60,622 bases of DNA from assembly GCA_021785405.1 (NCBI GenBank), contig JAJYFF010000009.1, positions 1-60,622 of the forward strand, in the 5' to 3' direction. How positions within the stretch are numbered: position 1 is the first letter of the stretch; each line of letters begins with the position of its first letter. Positions 38,355-46,599 of this stretch are shown piece after piece. The notes under the pieces are model-generated. The model saw only the letters and a program-made list of their open reading frames with translations. It did not search any database and was not told the origin of the DNA. The position numbers and the translations under genes are program-made. Source of the stretch: Pseudomonadota bacterium (GTDB taxonomy: Bacteria > Pseudomonadota > Gammaproteobacteria > Steroidobacterales > Steroidobacteraceae).

Positions 38355-38959
38355 CCGCGCTCGCGGTATCGAACGGGGTCCTCTGGGTCGTCGTGATCAC
38401 GCTCGCGGTCGCGCTGCTCGCGGTCGTCCGGCAGCTCGGCGTGCTGCACGAGCGGATCGCGCCGGTCGGGGCCCTGATGCTCGCGAACGGACTCAAGGTC
38501 GGCGAGACCGCGCCGCGAATCGAGACGCAGGATCTCGACGGACGACCGCTCGCGATCGGCGCGCCGCGGACCGACGGGCGCAGCACGCTGCTGATGTTCG
38601 TCTCGCCGACCTGTCCCGTGTGCAAGGGACTGCTGCCGGTGTTGAAGTCGAGCCGCGGTGCGGAGCGCGGTTGGCTCGACATCGTGCTCGCGAGCGACGG
38701 CGAGATCGAGGCGCAGCGGGAGTTCGTCCGCGCGCACAAGCTCGCCGAGTTCCCCTACGTGGTGTCGTCGCCGCTCGGGATGTCGTACCAGGTGAGCCGG
38801 CTGCCGTTCGCGGCGCTGATCGACGCGCAGGGAGTTTTGCGCGCGCGGGGCATCGTCAATTCCCGCGAGCACCTGGAGAGCTTGTTCGAGGCGAAGCGCC
38901 TGGGGTTCGCATCGATTCAGGAATATTTCGAGGCCGCGGCGAAGAGTCGGGCCGCGTGA
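38351..38959 (+). CDS. aauD: AauD/MauD thioredoxin-like light-subunit folding factor
   Basis: A 202-residue protein with an N-terminal membrane anchor (GVLWVVVITLAVALLAVV) and a periplasmic thioredoxin-like domain with a CPVC active site in FVSPTCPVCKGLLPVL. MauD/AauD family members are needed to form the six disulfides of the light chain. Overlaps aauE by ATGA. Confidence 0.93.
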   Translation: MTALAVSNGVLWVVVITLAVALLAVVRQLGVLHERIAPVGALMLANGLKVGETAPRIETQDLDGRPLAIGAPRTDGRSTLLMFVSPTCPVCKGLLPVLKSSRGAERGWLDIVLASDGEIEAQREFVRAHKLAEFPYVVSSPLGMSYQVSRLPFAALIDAQGVLRARGIVNSREHLESLFEAKRLGFASIQEYFEAAAKSRAA

Positions 38960-38993
38960 GCGGGACGGCCGGCACGCCCGGGGGGAGGAAGCG

Positions 38994-39518
38994 ATGAAGT
39001 GGTTCGACGAACTGGCGGAGCGATCGGCGAGGGGACTCGCGAAGCGCACGTCCCGCCGCAGCGTGCTCGGGGGTCTCGGGACGCTGTTGCTCGGGGCGGT
39101 CGCGATTCCGCTGCTGCCGGCGGCGCGCGGCGCCGCGCTCAAACGCACCGACGACGGCAAGAATCCGCACTGGGACGATCCGACGTCCTGCGACTACTGG
39201 CGTCATTGCGCGATCGACGGCTTCCTGTGCAGCTGCTGCGGCGGCTCCCAGACGACCTGTCCGCCGGGCACGAACATGTCCGCGGTCACCTGGATCGGCA
39301 CGTGCCACAATCCGGGCGACGGCCGGGACTACGTCGTGTCCTACAACGACTGCTGCGGCAAGAGTTCCTGCGGGCGTTGTTTCTGCAACCGCAACGAGGG
39401 CGACACGCCGATGTTCGAGGCCGGTCACTCGAACGACTACAACTGGTGCTCGGGCAACTCGACGGCCAACATTCCCTATCATTGTTCGACCGCGCGTATC
39501 CTCGGCGCCGTGCGATGA
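38994..39518 (+). CDS. aauA: Aromatic amine dehydrogenase light subunit with TTQ cofactor site
   Basis: A 174-residue precursor with a Tat signal (SRRSVLGGLGTLLLG). The mature domain has CDYWRHCAIDGFLCSCCGG and TWIGTCHNPGDGRDYVVSYN, matching, from memory, the aromatic amine dehydrogenase of Alcaligenes better than methylamine dehydrogenase. The residues that cross-link into tryptophan tryptophylquinone are Trp100 and Trp151, 51 apart as in both families, and the catalytic Asp is Asp119. The enzyme would deaminate arylethylamines to aldehydes in the periplasm. Confidence 0.92.
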   Translation: MKWFDELAERSARGLAKRTSRRSVLGGLGTLLLGAVAIPLLPAARGAALKRTDDGKNPHWDDPTSCDYWRHCAIDGFLCSCCGGSQTTCPPGTNMSAVTWIGTCHNPGDGRDYVVSYNDCCGKSSCGRCFCNRNEGDTPMFEAGHSNDYNWCSGNSTANIPYHCSTARILGAVR

Positions 39519-40012
39519 GTGCGGCGCGCGCGTGGCGCGCAATGTCGGTCCCGATGATCGCACTGGCGGTCGCTGGCGCGGTTTGCGGGTCGGCGCACGC
39601 CGCCGCGGCGTATCGTCCGCGGATCGATTACCAGCTGAATTGCCAGGGTTGCCACCTGGCCGACGGGAGCGGCGAAGCGGGGCGCGTGCCGTCGGTGCGC
39701 CGGATGCTCGTGCCGTTCGCCGAAGATCCCGCCGGACGCCGCTACCTGATCCAGGTCCCGGGCGTCTCGGAATCCTCGCTATCCGACCGCGCGACCGCGG
39801 CGGTGCTCAACTGGATGGTGCATCGCCTGAGCGACGTCCCCGTCCCGCGGAACTTCGTACCGTTCACGACCGCCGAGGTCGCCCGGTGGCGGCGGATCCC
39901 GCTCACGAACGTCGCGGCGACGCGCGCCCGCGTGCAGCGCCAGATCGACGCTCACCGCTCCTCGCGCGCGCGGTCGACGGCCTCGCGCAGCACCGACAAG
40001 TCGCCGATGTGA
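39515..40012 (+). CDS. Monohaem cytochrome c of the aau cluster
   Basis: A 165-residue protein with a signal peptide (VPMIALAVAGAVCGSAHA) and one haem c motif, CQGCH, near residue 50; a distal Met is probably in MLVPF or WMVHRL. In the Alcaligenes aau cluster I recall a small periplasmic monohaem cytochrome (orf-2) right after aauA, so the position matches. It could take electrons from the TTQ enzyme. It overlaps the aauA stop (ATGA), and its basic C-terminal tail overlaps the convergent DUF2783 gene by 61 nt. Confidence 0.85.
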   Translation: MSAARAWRAMSVPMIALAVAGAVCGSAHAAAAYRPRIDYQLNCQGCHLADGSGEAGRVPSVRRMLVPFAEDPAGRRYLIQVPGVSESSLSDRATAAVLNWMVHRLSDVPVPRNFVPFTTAEVARWRRIPLTNVAATRARVQRQIDAHRSSRARSTASRSTDKSPM

Positions 40013-40176
40013 TTCGCGAGCAATAGGATGAGTCGCGCGTTGAGCTTCGCGCTGTGCGCGTCGTCGAGCCCTCGGTGCGCCTCGATCAGCCATTCGTAGA
40101 AATCATCCCCGGCCGAGTATTCCCTGAAACGACGCCGTTCGGGATCGTGGAAGTTCGGCTGCAAATTGAGTGGCAT
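39952..40176 (-). CDS. DUF2783-type small protein
   Basis: A 74-residue helical protein: DFYEWLIEAHRGLDDAHSA, then LNARLILLLANHIGDLSVL. I recognise the DUF2783 pattern, which is repeatedly found next to FAD-dependent aromatic monooxygenases. It lies 3 nt after the monooxygenase gene, and a diverged relative follows the second monooxygenase (48707-48907). A role as a small partner or stabiliser of the monooxygenase is inferred. Confidence 0.75.
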   Translation of the reverse strand: MPLNLQPNFHDPERRRFREYSAGDDFYEWLIEAHRGLDDAHSAKLNARLILLLANHIGDLSVLREAVDRAREER

Positions 40177-40179
40177 CGG

Positions 40180-41871
40180 TCATACCTCCGCATCGTGACC
40201 GGTTGCGCGCCCCAGAGCCGCGCGGATGCTCGCGAGATCGAAGCGCCGCCAACGGGCGGCGACGTGCTGATCCGGCCGGATCAAGTACACCGTGCCACCG
40301 CGGCCGTCGTAACGCTCCGCGGCGACGCCCTTCGCGTCGACGAGCACGCGTGCGTTCGCGACCGCCGCACCCGCGCGCCGCGCGAGCACGAGCGTCTCGA
40401 CCGGAATCGGCAGTCGCGCGAGCACCGCGAACGCATCGACGACCGGGCGGGAGATCTCGCCGGGATCGTCGGCGAACACCAACAAGTGGAAACGACCGCC
40501 GAGTTCGTCGATCAGCCAGCGATCCCGATCGAGCGGCGCGTCCGCCGCGGGTGCGCCTGGCACCATCGCCCCGGCGAAGGTTTCCCCGTCGCGCGTGTTG
40601 AGCGACGAGTCCTCGTAGATCGTCGGCACCGACAGCCGGCCGGAATTGACGAGACGGCGCGCGAACTCGTGCCGCTCGGCCAGCTCGAGCACGGCGTCGC
40701 GGAAAGTGCGGCTCATACCGGATTTCGGCGTGATGAAGTCGGTCGAGCGGGTGGAGTTCAGGATGTTCTCGTCCGCCGCGGCGACCCGCTCCTCGTCGTA
40801 GGTGTCGAGCAATCGGTCCGGTGCGCGCCCGGCAACGACGAGTTGCAGTTTCCAGGCGAGGTTGTCGACGTCCTGAAAGCCCGAATTCGCACCGCGCGCG
40901 CCGAACGGCGACACCTGGTGGGCCGCATCTCCGGCGAACAGCACCCGGCCATGGCGGAACTTCGCCATCCGCCGGCACTGGAACGTGTAGACGCTGACCC
41001 AATCGATCTCGAACTCGCGCCCCTTGCCGAGCATCGCCTGGATCCGCGGGATCACGCGTTCGGTCTGCTTCTCGACGTCCGGGTCTGCGTCCCAGCCGAG
41101 CTGAAAGTCGATCCGCCAGACGTTGTCGGCTTGTCGATGCAGGAGGACCGACTGGCCCGGATGGAACGGCGGGTCGAACCAGAACCAACGCTCGGCGGGG
41201 AAGTCGGCCGCCATGACGACGTCGGCGATCAGGAACCGGTCGCGAAACACCTTGCCCTCGACGTCGAGCCCCAGCAGGTGTCGCAGCGGGCTGCGCGCAC
41301 CGTCGGCGACGATCAACCAATCCGCTTCGATCGCGTAGCGACCGTCCGGCGTCTCGACATCCAGCCGCACGTGGTCGGCGCGCGGATCGATCGCGATCAC
41401 CCGATTCTTCCACCGCAAATCGACACCGACCGTCTGGGCGCGACCGATCTCGTACTCTTCGATGTAATACTGCTGCAGGTTCGCCATACCCGGGCGCTTG
41501 TGATCGGGTTCCGCGACGAGATCGAAGCGATAGACCTCGCGATCGTGGAAGAACGTCCGGCCCACGTTCCAGTTCACGCCCTTCGCGCACACGGGATCGC
41601 CGCAGCCGAGGCGATCGAGGATCTCGAGCGAGCGCTTCGCATAGCACAACCCGCGCGATCCGATCGACACCGTATCGTCCTCGTCGAGCAGCACGACCGG
41701 CAGGCCCTTCAGGCGGCAATCGATCGCCGCGGCGAGTCCGACCGGCCCTGCGCCGACGACGACGACCGGGTGGCGGGCGGGGGCGGCCGCGCCGAGCTCC
41801 GGCGGTCGCCGGTACGCGAACCGCGGTCGATGGTTCGCGTGCGGACTCGATCCGCGCCGTGATTCGCTCAT
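40180..41871 (-). CDS. FAD-dependent aromatic monooxygenase (MhpA/PheA-like)
   Basis: A 563-residue group A flavoprotein hydroxylase. VVVVGAGPVGLAAAIDC binds FAD, DWLIVADGARSPLRHLLGL is the DG motif, and RVLFAGDAAHQVSPFGARGAN is the GD motif; a C-terminal thioredoxin-like domain follows. Relatives hydroxylate phenolic substrates such as 3-(3-hydroxyphenyl)propionate using NAD(P)H and O2. The start at 41871 overlaps the MBL gene stop. It is followed by the DUF2783 gene. Specificity is unknown. Confidence 0.85.
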   Translation of the reverse strand: MSESRRGSSPHANHRPRFAYRRPPELGAAAPARHPVVVVGAGPVGLAAAIDCRLKGLPVVLLDEDDTVSIGSRGLCYAKRSLEILDRLGCGDPVCAKGVNWNVGRTFFHDREVYRFDLVAEPDHKRPGMANLQQYYIEEYEIGRAQTVGVDLRWKNRVIAIDPRADHVRLDVETPDGRYAIEADWLIVADGARSPLRHLLGLDVEGKVFRDRFLIADVVMAADFPAERWFWFDPPFHPGQSVLLHRQADNVWRIDFQLGWDADPDVEKQTERVIPRIQAMLGKGREFEIDWVSVYTFQCRRMAKFRHGRVLFAGDAAHQVSPFGARGANSGFQDVDNLAWKLQLVVAGRAPDRLLDTYDEERVAAADENILNSTRSTDFITPKSGMSRTFRDAVLELAERHEFARRLVNSGRLSVPTIYEDSSLNTRDGETFAGAMVPGAPAADAPLDRDRWLIDELGGRFHLLVFADDPGEISRPVVDAFAVLARLPIPVETLVLARRAGAAVANARVLVDAKGVAAERYDGRGGTVYLIRPDQHVAARWRRFDLASIRAALGRATGHDAEV

Positions 41872-42818
41872 GACTCCAAGGTCTCCCACAATTCGCGGTC
41901 ACGCGCCGCGGTCCAGATCCGTGGATCCGGGTGGCGCGTCGCCTCGTCGTAGGCCCGGGAGACGTCGAACGGCATGCAGTGATCGAAGATCACCCAATGC
42001 CCGTACTTCGGGCGCATCGCCTCGATCGTCTCGCGGTAGATCTCCCGCAAGGACTTGCCGGCCGCGGCGCCGTCGCGCACCTGCGCGTAGAGCTCCGTGA
42101 CGAACGCGCGCGTGCCCGCGAGGCCCGCCGCGACATCCGCGGGAGTCTGCAGCGCCGCGCCGCGACCCGGGACGAGTTTCGCGGGCGCGAGCGCCGCGAG
42201 CGCGTCGAGCGTCGTCGGCCAGTGCGTGAAATACGCATCGCCGGCATAGGGGGTCGCGTCGAATTCGACGAGATCGCCGGAGAACAGGATCCGGTCCTTC
42301 GGCAGCCACACGACGGTATCGCCCTTCGTATGTCCGCGGCCGAGATGCAGGATCTGCACTTCGAGCGTGCCCAACCACAGCGTCAAGGACCGTTCGAACA
42401 CGATCGTCGGCCAGGTGAGTCCCGGGATCGACTCCACCGCACGAAAGAGCCGCGGGAAGCGCTCGATCTCGCTCTGCATGTCGGCGGCGCCGCGCTCGAC
42501 GATCAAGTCGTAGGTCGCGCGGCTCGCGATCACGGACTCCGGCGCGTAGGCGCTCGCGCCGAGCACCCGGACGGCATGGTAGTGCGACAGCACGACGTGC
42601 TTGATCGGCTTGTCGGTGACGCCGCGGATCCGGCGGATCACGTCGGCGGCCATCACCGGCGTCGCCTGCGTGTCGATCACCAGGACGGCGTCGTCGCCGA
42701 CGACGATCCCGGTGTTCGGATCGCCTTGGGCGGTATACGCGTAGGCATGTTCCGACAAGCGGTCGAAGCTCACGACCTTTTCGGCCAGGTCACCTCGCGA
42801 TGCGAACGATTTGCTCAT
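41868..42818 (-). CDS. Metallo-beta-lactamase-fold protein with altered metal motif
   Basis: A 316-residue MBL-fold protein. NTGIVVGDDAVLVIDTQAT and the later LGRGHTKGDTVVWLPKDRILFSGDLV are normal, but the first metal motif reads LSHYHAVRV where HxHxDH is expected; the Asp and third His are replaced by Val and Arg. One metal site is thus probably lost. First gene of the MBL-monooxygenase-DUF2783 operon, divergent from the TonB receptor. Possibly a thioester/lactone hydrolase or non-catalytic partner. Confidence 0.8.
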   Translation of the reverse strand: MSKSFASRGDLAEKVVSFDRLSEHAYAYTAQGDPNTGIVVGDDAVLVIDTQATPVMAADVIRRIRGVTDKPIKHVVLSHYHAVRVLGASAYAPESVIASRATYDLIVERGAADMQSEIERFPRLFRAVESIPGLTWPTIVFERSLTLWLGTLEVQILHLGRGHTKGDTVVWLPKDRILFSGDLVEFDATPYAGDAYFTHWPTTLDALAALAPAKLVPGRGAALQTPADVAAGLAGTRAFVTELYAQVRDGAAAGKSLREIYRETIEAMRPKYGHWVIFDHCMPFDVSRAYDEATRHPDPRIWTAARDRELWETLES

Positions 42819-42849
42819 GATTCATTTCCCCTACGGACGTCGGTGTTGG

Positions 42850-42864
42850 GGCCGACCATCGGCC
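42850..42864. promoter_or_regulatory. Short inverted repeat in the MBL/TonB receptor gap
   Basis: GGCCGA-CCA-TCGGCC is a perfect 6-bp dyad with a 3-nt centre, 32 nt upstream of the MBL gene start, in the 299-nt gap before the TonB receptor. It may be an operator for a local regulator. The rest of the gap (to 43117) shows only a moderately AT-rich promoter-like stretch around 42930-43010 and no other clear structure. Confidence 0.25.
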
Positions 42865-43117
42865 GAAATAGGGGATTCTAGTCTCGGGTCGCGTCGCGCC
42901 GCCAGCCGGCGTTGGCGCCGGCGCAACAAGCACAGCCTTGCACAATGCTGATATAGGTCATTTTCCGGGTCCGCCAGCGAGTTGTTATTTGCCAACGAAA
43001 GAGGTAGTTTGGCGTGCAATTTCACAGGCGGCGGCGATACAAGCCACCTCGAGACCGCGGTAGAAAGATCAGTTTCGGATTTCGCGAAAGCGTTGTTGCG
43101 GCTGGAGAACTGAACAC

Positions 43118-45526
43118 ATGCATAAAGTACCGAAGAAATGGGGCCATGCCGGCTTGATCGCGGCGATGATACCGGCCGCCGTGCTCGCGGCGGAAACCGG
43201 CGGCACCGCGGCGGGTGGCAATGCCGCGGCGGCGAACGCATCGTCCGACCAACTGGCGACGATCACGGTCACCGCGCAGAAGCGCGCCGAATCGGCGCAG
43301 TCCGTGCCCCTGTCGATGACGACCTTCACCGGCGCGGCGCTCCAAGAGAAGGCGATCACCACGTTCTTCGATTACGCGACCAAGGTTCCGAACCTCTCGT
43401 TCGCGCCGACCGGTGACGGCATCGGTACCGCGCGCACCGTCGCGATCCGCGGAATCTCGGGCAACAACGTCACGGGCTTCTACATCGACGACACGCCGCT
43501 TCCCGATTCGCTCGATCCGCGCGTGCTCGACGTCGCGCGCATCGAGGTACTGCGCGGCCCGCAGGGCACGCTGTACGGCGCGCGCTCGATGGGCGGCACC
43601 GTCCGCATCATCACCCAGAGGCCGGACCTCGAGCACTACTCGGCGACCCTGGACGGCGGCGTGTCCTCGACGGACCACACCACGCAGCCGAACTACACCG
43701 GCGACGCGATCGTGAACCTGCCGCTGATCCGCGACACGATGGCGCTGCGGCTGACCGGCTTCTTCGACCGCGAGGCGGGTTACTTCAAGCGCAGCTTCTG
43801 CTCCGACCCGGCGGCCGCGCTCGCGATGACCTGCACGCCGCTCGCGACGAGCGGCATCACGACGCTGAACGACATCGGCGCGGTCGACACCTCCGGCGGA
43901 TCCGCGGAGTTGACGATCCGCTTCAACGACCGGTTCGAGATCATGCCGCGGGTCATGTTGCAGAAGGCGACCTACAACGGCTTCCCGCTCGCGGATTACC
44001 CGTCGACTCCGGGCAACGGGATCGGCTATCCGGTCGCCGGCGGCGCGTTCACCTTGCCGAGCGCGATGAACCCGACGAGCTTGACCCAGGCGCGCTGGTA
44101 CAACATACCGGAGGGCGGCTACGACAGCTGGGGCCTGTACTCGCTCGCGATGCACTTGAAAACCGGCCTCGGCGAGTTCGTGTCCTCCTCGTCGTACTTC
44201 AATCGCAAGGTCTTCGAGACCGAGGACGAGACCGACTTCCTGTTCGCGGCGCTCGAGAGTTACTTCGGAGCGCCTCCGCAACCGAGCTCGATCAGCGAAG
44301 TGAAGAACTACCAGCAGTTCTCGCAGGAAGTGCGCTTCGTGTCGAGCCTGAGCGGTCCGGTGCAGTTCGTCGCCGGCGGCTTCTACTCCGACCTGCACGG
44401 ACGCCTGCCATTCGCCTCTTATTATCCGGGCGCGACGCTGCCTGGGCTCGACGCACTGGGCGCCGCGCCGCCCACGCCAGGCTATCCGAACCTGGTGTTC
44501 GCGCAGGACTTCCACTCCGACTACAAGGAAACGGCGGCGTTCGGCCAGGTGTCCTACCGGCCGATCGACCCGTTGAAGATCACGGTCGGCCTGCGCTGGT
44601 ACCACGACACCGGGTCGTCCTACGGGTACGAGGCGGGTCTCGCCGCCGGCGGCGGCCCGCCGATCGTGAGTCCGACCGCGAACACCAGCGAGAACGGGAT
44701 CAATCCGAAGTACGAGGTGGACTATCACCTGACCCGCAACGCGATGGTCTACGTGAACGTCGCGAAGGGCTTCCGGCCCGGCGGCGTCGTGCCGATCGTG
44801 CCGTCGGGCTCCTCGGGGACGAACTGCGCCGCGGATCTCGCGCAAGTCGCCCCGAACATCACGCTCGCCGACACGCGCAGCTTCCGGTCCGACTCCTTGT
44901 GGAACTACGAGCTCGGCACGAAGACCGCGTGGCTGCAGAACCGCATGACGGTCGACGCGGCGATCTTCGACATCCGTTGGAACAACATCCAGCAGGAGAT
45001 CCTGCTGTCCTGCGGCTTCCAGTTCATCGCGAACGCCGGCGCCGCGGAGAGCAAGGGTGGCGAGTTCGAGCTGCGCGCTCGACCGACCGAACCGCTCGAG
45101 GTGTCGCTCGGCTTGGGCTACCAGAACGCGAAGATCACCCAGGCGAGCTCGTTCTCGCCGCAGCCGGTCGGCTCGCCGGTCTACGACGTGCCGGATTGGA
45201 CCGGCGATGCGTCGCTGACGTACACGAAGCCGATCAACGCCGACTGGACCTTCGTCGGCACGGGCGACTACTCCTACATGGGCCGGCGGTTCAGCGGCAA
45301 CAACAATCCCGCGCAACCGCGTGAGCTCGGTTCCTACCGGCTCGTCGATCTGCGGCTCGCGATCCAGCACGGGGCCATGGAGTACGCGCTGGTCGGGAAG
45401 AACCTGACGAACGAAATCGCGAACCTCGGCGACAACCGATCGATCGCGGCGGAGACGCCGGGCCGTCCGCGGCTCGCGATCAACCAGCCGCGCACGATCG
45501 GCCTCGAGGTGAGGGCGAAGTTCTGA
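43118..45526 (+). CDS. TonB-dependent outer-membrane receptor
   Basis: An 802-residue receptor with a signal peptide (GLIAAMIPAAVLAAE), a plug domain beginning ITVTAQKRAESAQSVPLSM, then YIDDTPLPDSLDPRVLDVARI and GPQGTLYGARSMGGTVRI, and a barrel ending in VRAKF. It resembles the receptor at 5786-8118 in plug sequence. As the first gene of the receptor/hydrolase pair it should import the compound that the neighbouring oxidative enzymes use. Confidence 0.92.
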   Translation: MHKVPKKWGHAGLIAAMIPAAVLAAETGGTAAGGNAAAANASSDQLATITVTAQKRAESAQSVPLSMTTFTGAALQEKAITTFFDYATKVPNLSFAPTGDGIGTARTVAIRGISGNNVTGFYIDDTPLPDSLDPRVLDVARIEVLRGPQGTLYGARSMGGTVRIITQRPDLEHYSATLDGGVSSTDHTTQPNYTGDAIVNLPLIRDTMALRLTGFFDREAGYFKRSFCSDPAAALAMTCTPLATSGITTLNDIGAVDTSGGSAELTIRFNDRFEIMPRVMLQKATYNGFPLADYPSTPGNGIGYPVAGGAFTLPSAMNPTSLTQARWYNIPEGGYDSWGLYSLAMHLKTGLGEFVSSSSYFNRKVFETEDETDFLFAALESYFGAPPQPSSISEVKNYQQFSQEVRFVSSLSGPVQFVAGGFYSDLHGRLPFASYYPGATLPGLDALGAAPPTPGYPNLVFAQDFHSDYKETAAFGQVSYRPIDPLKITVGLRWYHDTGSSYGYEAGLAAGGGPPIVSPTANTSENGINPKYEVDYHLTRNAMVYVNVAKGFRPGGVVPIVPSGSSGTNCAADLAQVAPNITLADTRSFRSDSLWNYELGTKTAWLQNRMTVDAAIFDIRWNNIQQEILLSCGFQFIANAGAAESKGGEFELRARPTEPLEVSLGLGYQNAKITQASSFSPQPVGSPVYDVPDWTGDASLTYTKPINADWTFVGTGDYSYMGRRFSGNNNPAQPRELGSYRLVDLRLAIQHGAMEYALVGKNLTNEIANLGDNRSIAAETPGRPRLAINQPRTIGLEVRAKF

Positions 45527-46599
45527 TCCGGTCCCGCCGCCGCCTGCTGACGGCAGGCGGCGGCCTCGCACTCGCGGCGGGGCTCGGCGCGCTATCGGCG
45601 GGTCCGAGCGACGCAGCGCCGTCCGCCGATCGCACCGATCGGGCCGCCGCTGGCGACTGCGCCAGCACGACGCCCGTACCGTCGACGCGTGCCGACGGCG
45701 TGCTCACCGGCGGCGCGCGAACGCTCCCGGTCGACGGCCGCCATCGGGTCTGGGTCAAGCAGGTCGGCACGGGCGAGGTGCCGGTACTCACGCTGCACGG
45801 AGGTCCGGGGCTCAACCATTTCTACCTCGAGTGCTTCGAGGAATTCCTGCCCCAGCACGGGATCCGCTTCTGGTTCTACGATCAACTCGGCTGCGGTTTC
45901 TCCGACGCGCCGCAGGATCCCTCGCTCTGGACCCTCGAGCGCTATCGGGAGGAAGTCGAGCAAGTGCGCCGAGGCCTCGGGCTCGAGCGCTTCGTGCTCT
46001 ACGGGCATTCGTTCGGCGGAATGCTCGCGATCGAGTATGCATTGAAGTACCCGCGGCACCTCGCCGGTCTCGTGATCTCCAACATGACCGCGAGCGTCGC
46101 TGCGTACGTCGAGCATGCGGCGACGCTGGTCGCGGCGCTGCCCGCGGGGGCGCGCCGGATCATCGCCAAGTACCGCGCGAGCGGCGACCTCGATGCGCCG
46201 GAATACCAGCGGGTGCTCCAGCAGGCGCTGTACCAGCGCCACGTGTGCCGATTACGGCCATGGCCGGAGCCGCTGCGCCGCTCCATGAGGTATCTGAACG
46301 CCGAGATCTACCAGACGATGCAGGGGCCCGACGAATTCAACATCACCGGGAATTTCCGCCACTGGGACGCCTGGGCGCGACTCCCGCGGATCGCGGTGCC
46401 GACGCTGCTGATCGCCGCGCGCCACGACGAGATGTCGCCGACACAAATCCGGCGGATGAGCACCTTGATCCCGGGGTCGCGGTTCGCGCTCTGCCCGCAG
46501 GGCAGCCACATGGCGATGTACGACGACCAGCGCCGCTACTTCGATTTCCTGGTTCCGTTCCTCCGCGCCTGCGGCGACTCGGCGCGCTCGGCGTCGTAG
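45523..46599 (+). CDS. Tat-exported alpha/beta hydrolase, proline-iminopeptidase-like (CTG start)
   Basis: 358 residues from a CTG at 45523 that overlaps the receptor stop (CTGA) and follows GAGGTGAGGGCGAAG. This start uncovers a Tat signal, SRRRLLTAGGGLALAAG, absent from the shorter GTG-started version (45700). The mature part is S33-type: LTLHGGPGLNHFYLE oxyanion block, nucleophile GHSFGGMLAIEYAL, acid ARHDEMSP, base GSHMAMYDD. Export with the receptor suggests hydrolysis of an imported amide or ester in the periplasm. No ATG/GTG/TTG exists in frame upstream. Confidence 0.8.
   Translation: MIRSRRRLLTAGGGLALAAGLGALSAGPSDAAPSADRTDRAAAGDCASTTPVPSTRADGVLTGGARTLPVDGRHRVWVKQVGTGEVPVLTLHGGPGLNHFYLECFEEFLPQHGIRFWFYDQLGCGFSDAPQDPSLWTLERYREEVEQVRRGLGLERFVLYGHSFGGMLAIEYALKYPRHLAGLVISNMTASVAAYVEHAATLVAALPAGARRIIAKYRASGDLDAPEYQRVLQQALYQRHVCRLRPWPEPLRRSMRYLNAEIYQTMQGPDEFNITGNFRHWDAWARLPRIAVPTLLIAARHDEMSPTQIRRMSTLIPGSRFALCPQGSHMAMYDDQRRYFDFLVPFLRACGDSARSAS

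Noticed and set aside
45700-46599. GTG at 45700 as start of the S33 hydrolase
   Set aside because: It would discard a clear Tat signal peptide with a good ribosome site at the CTG; retained only as the fallback if CTG is not used.
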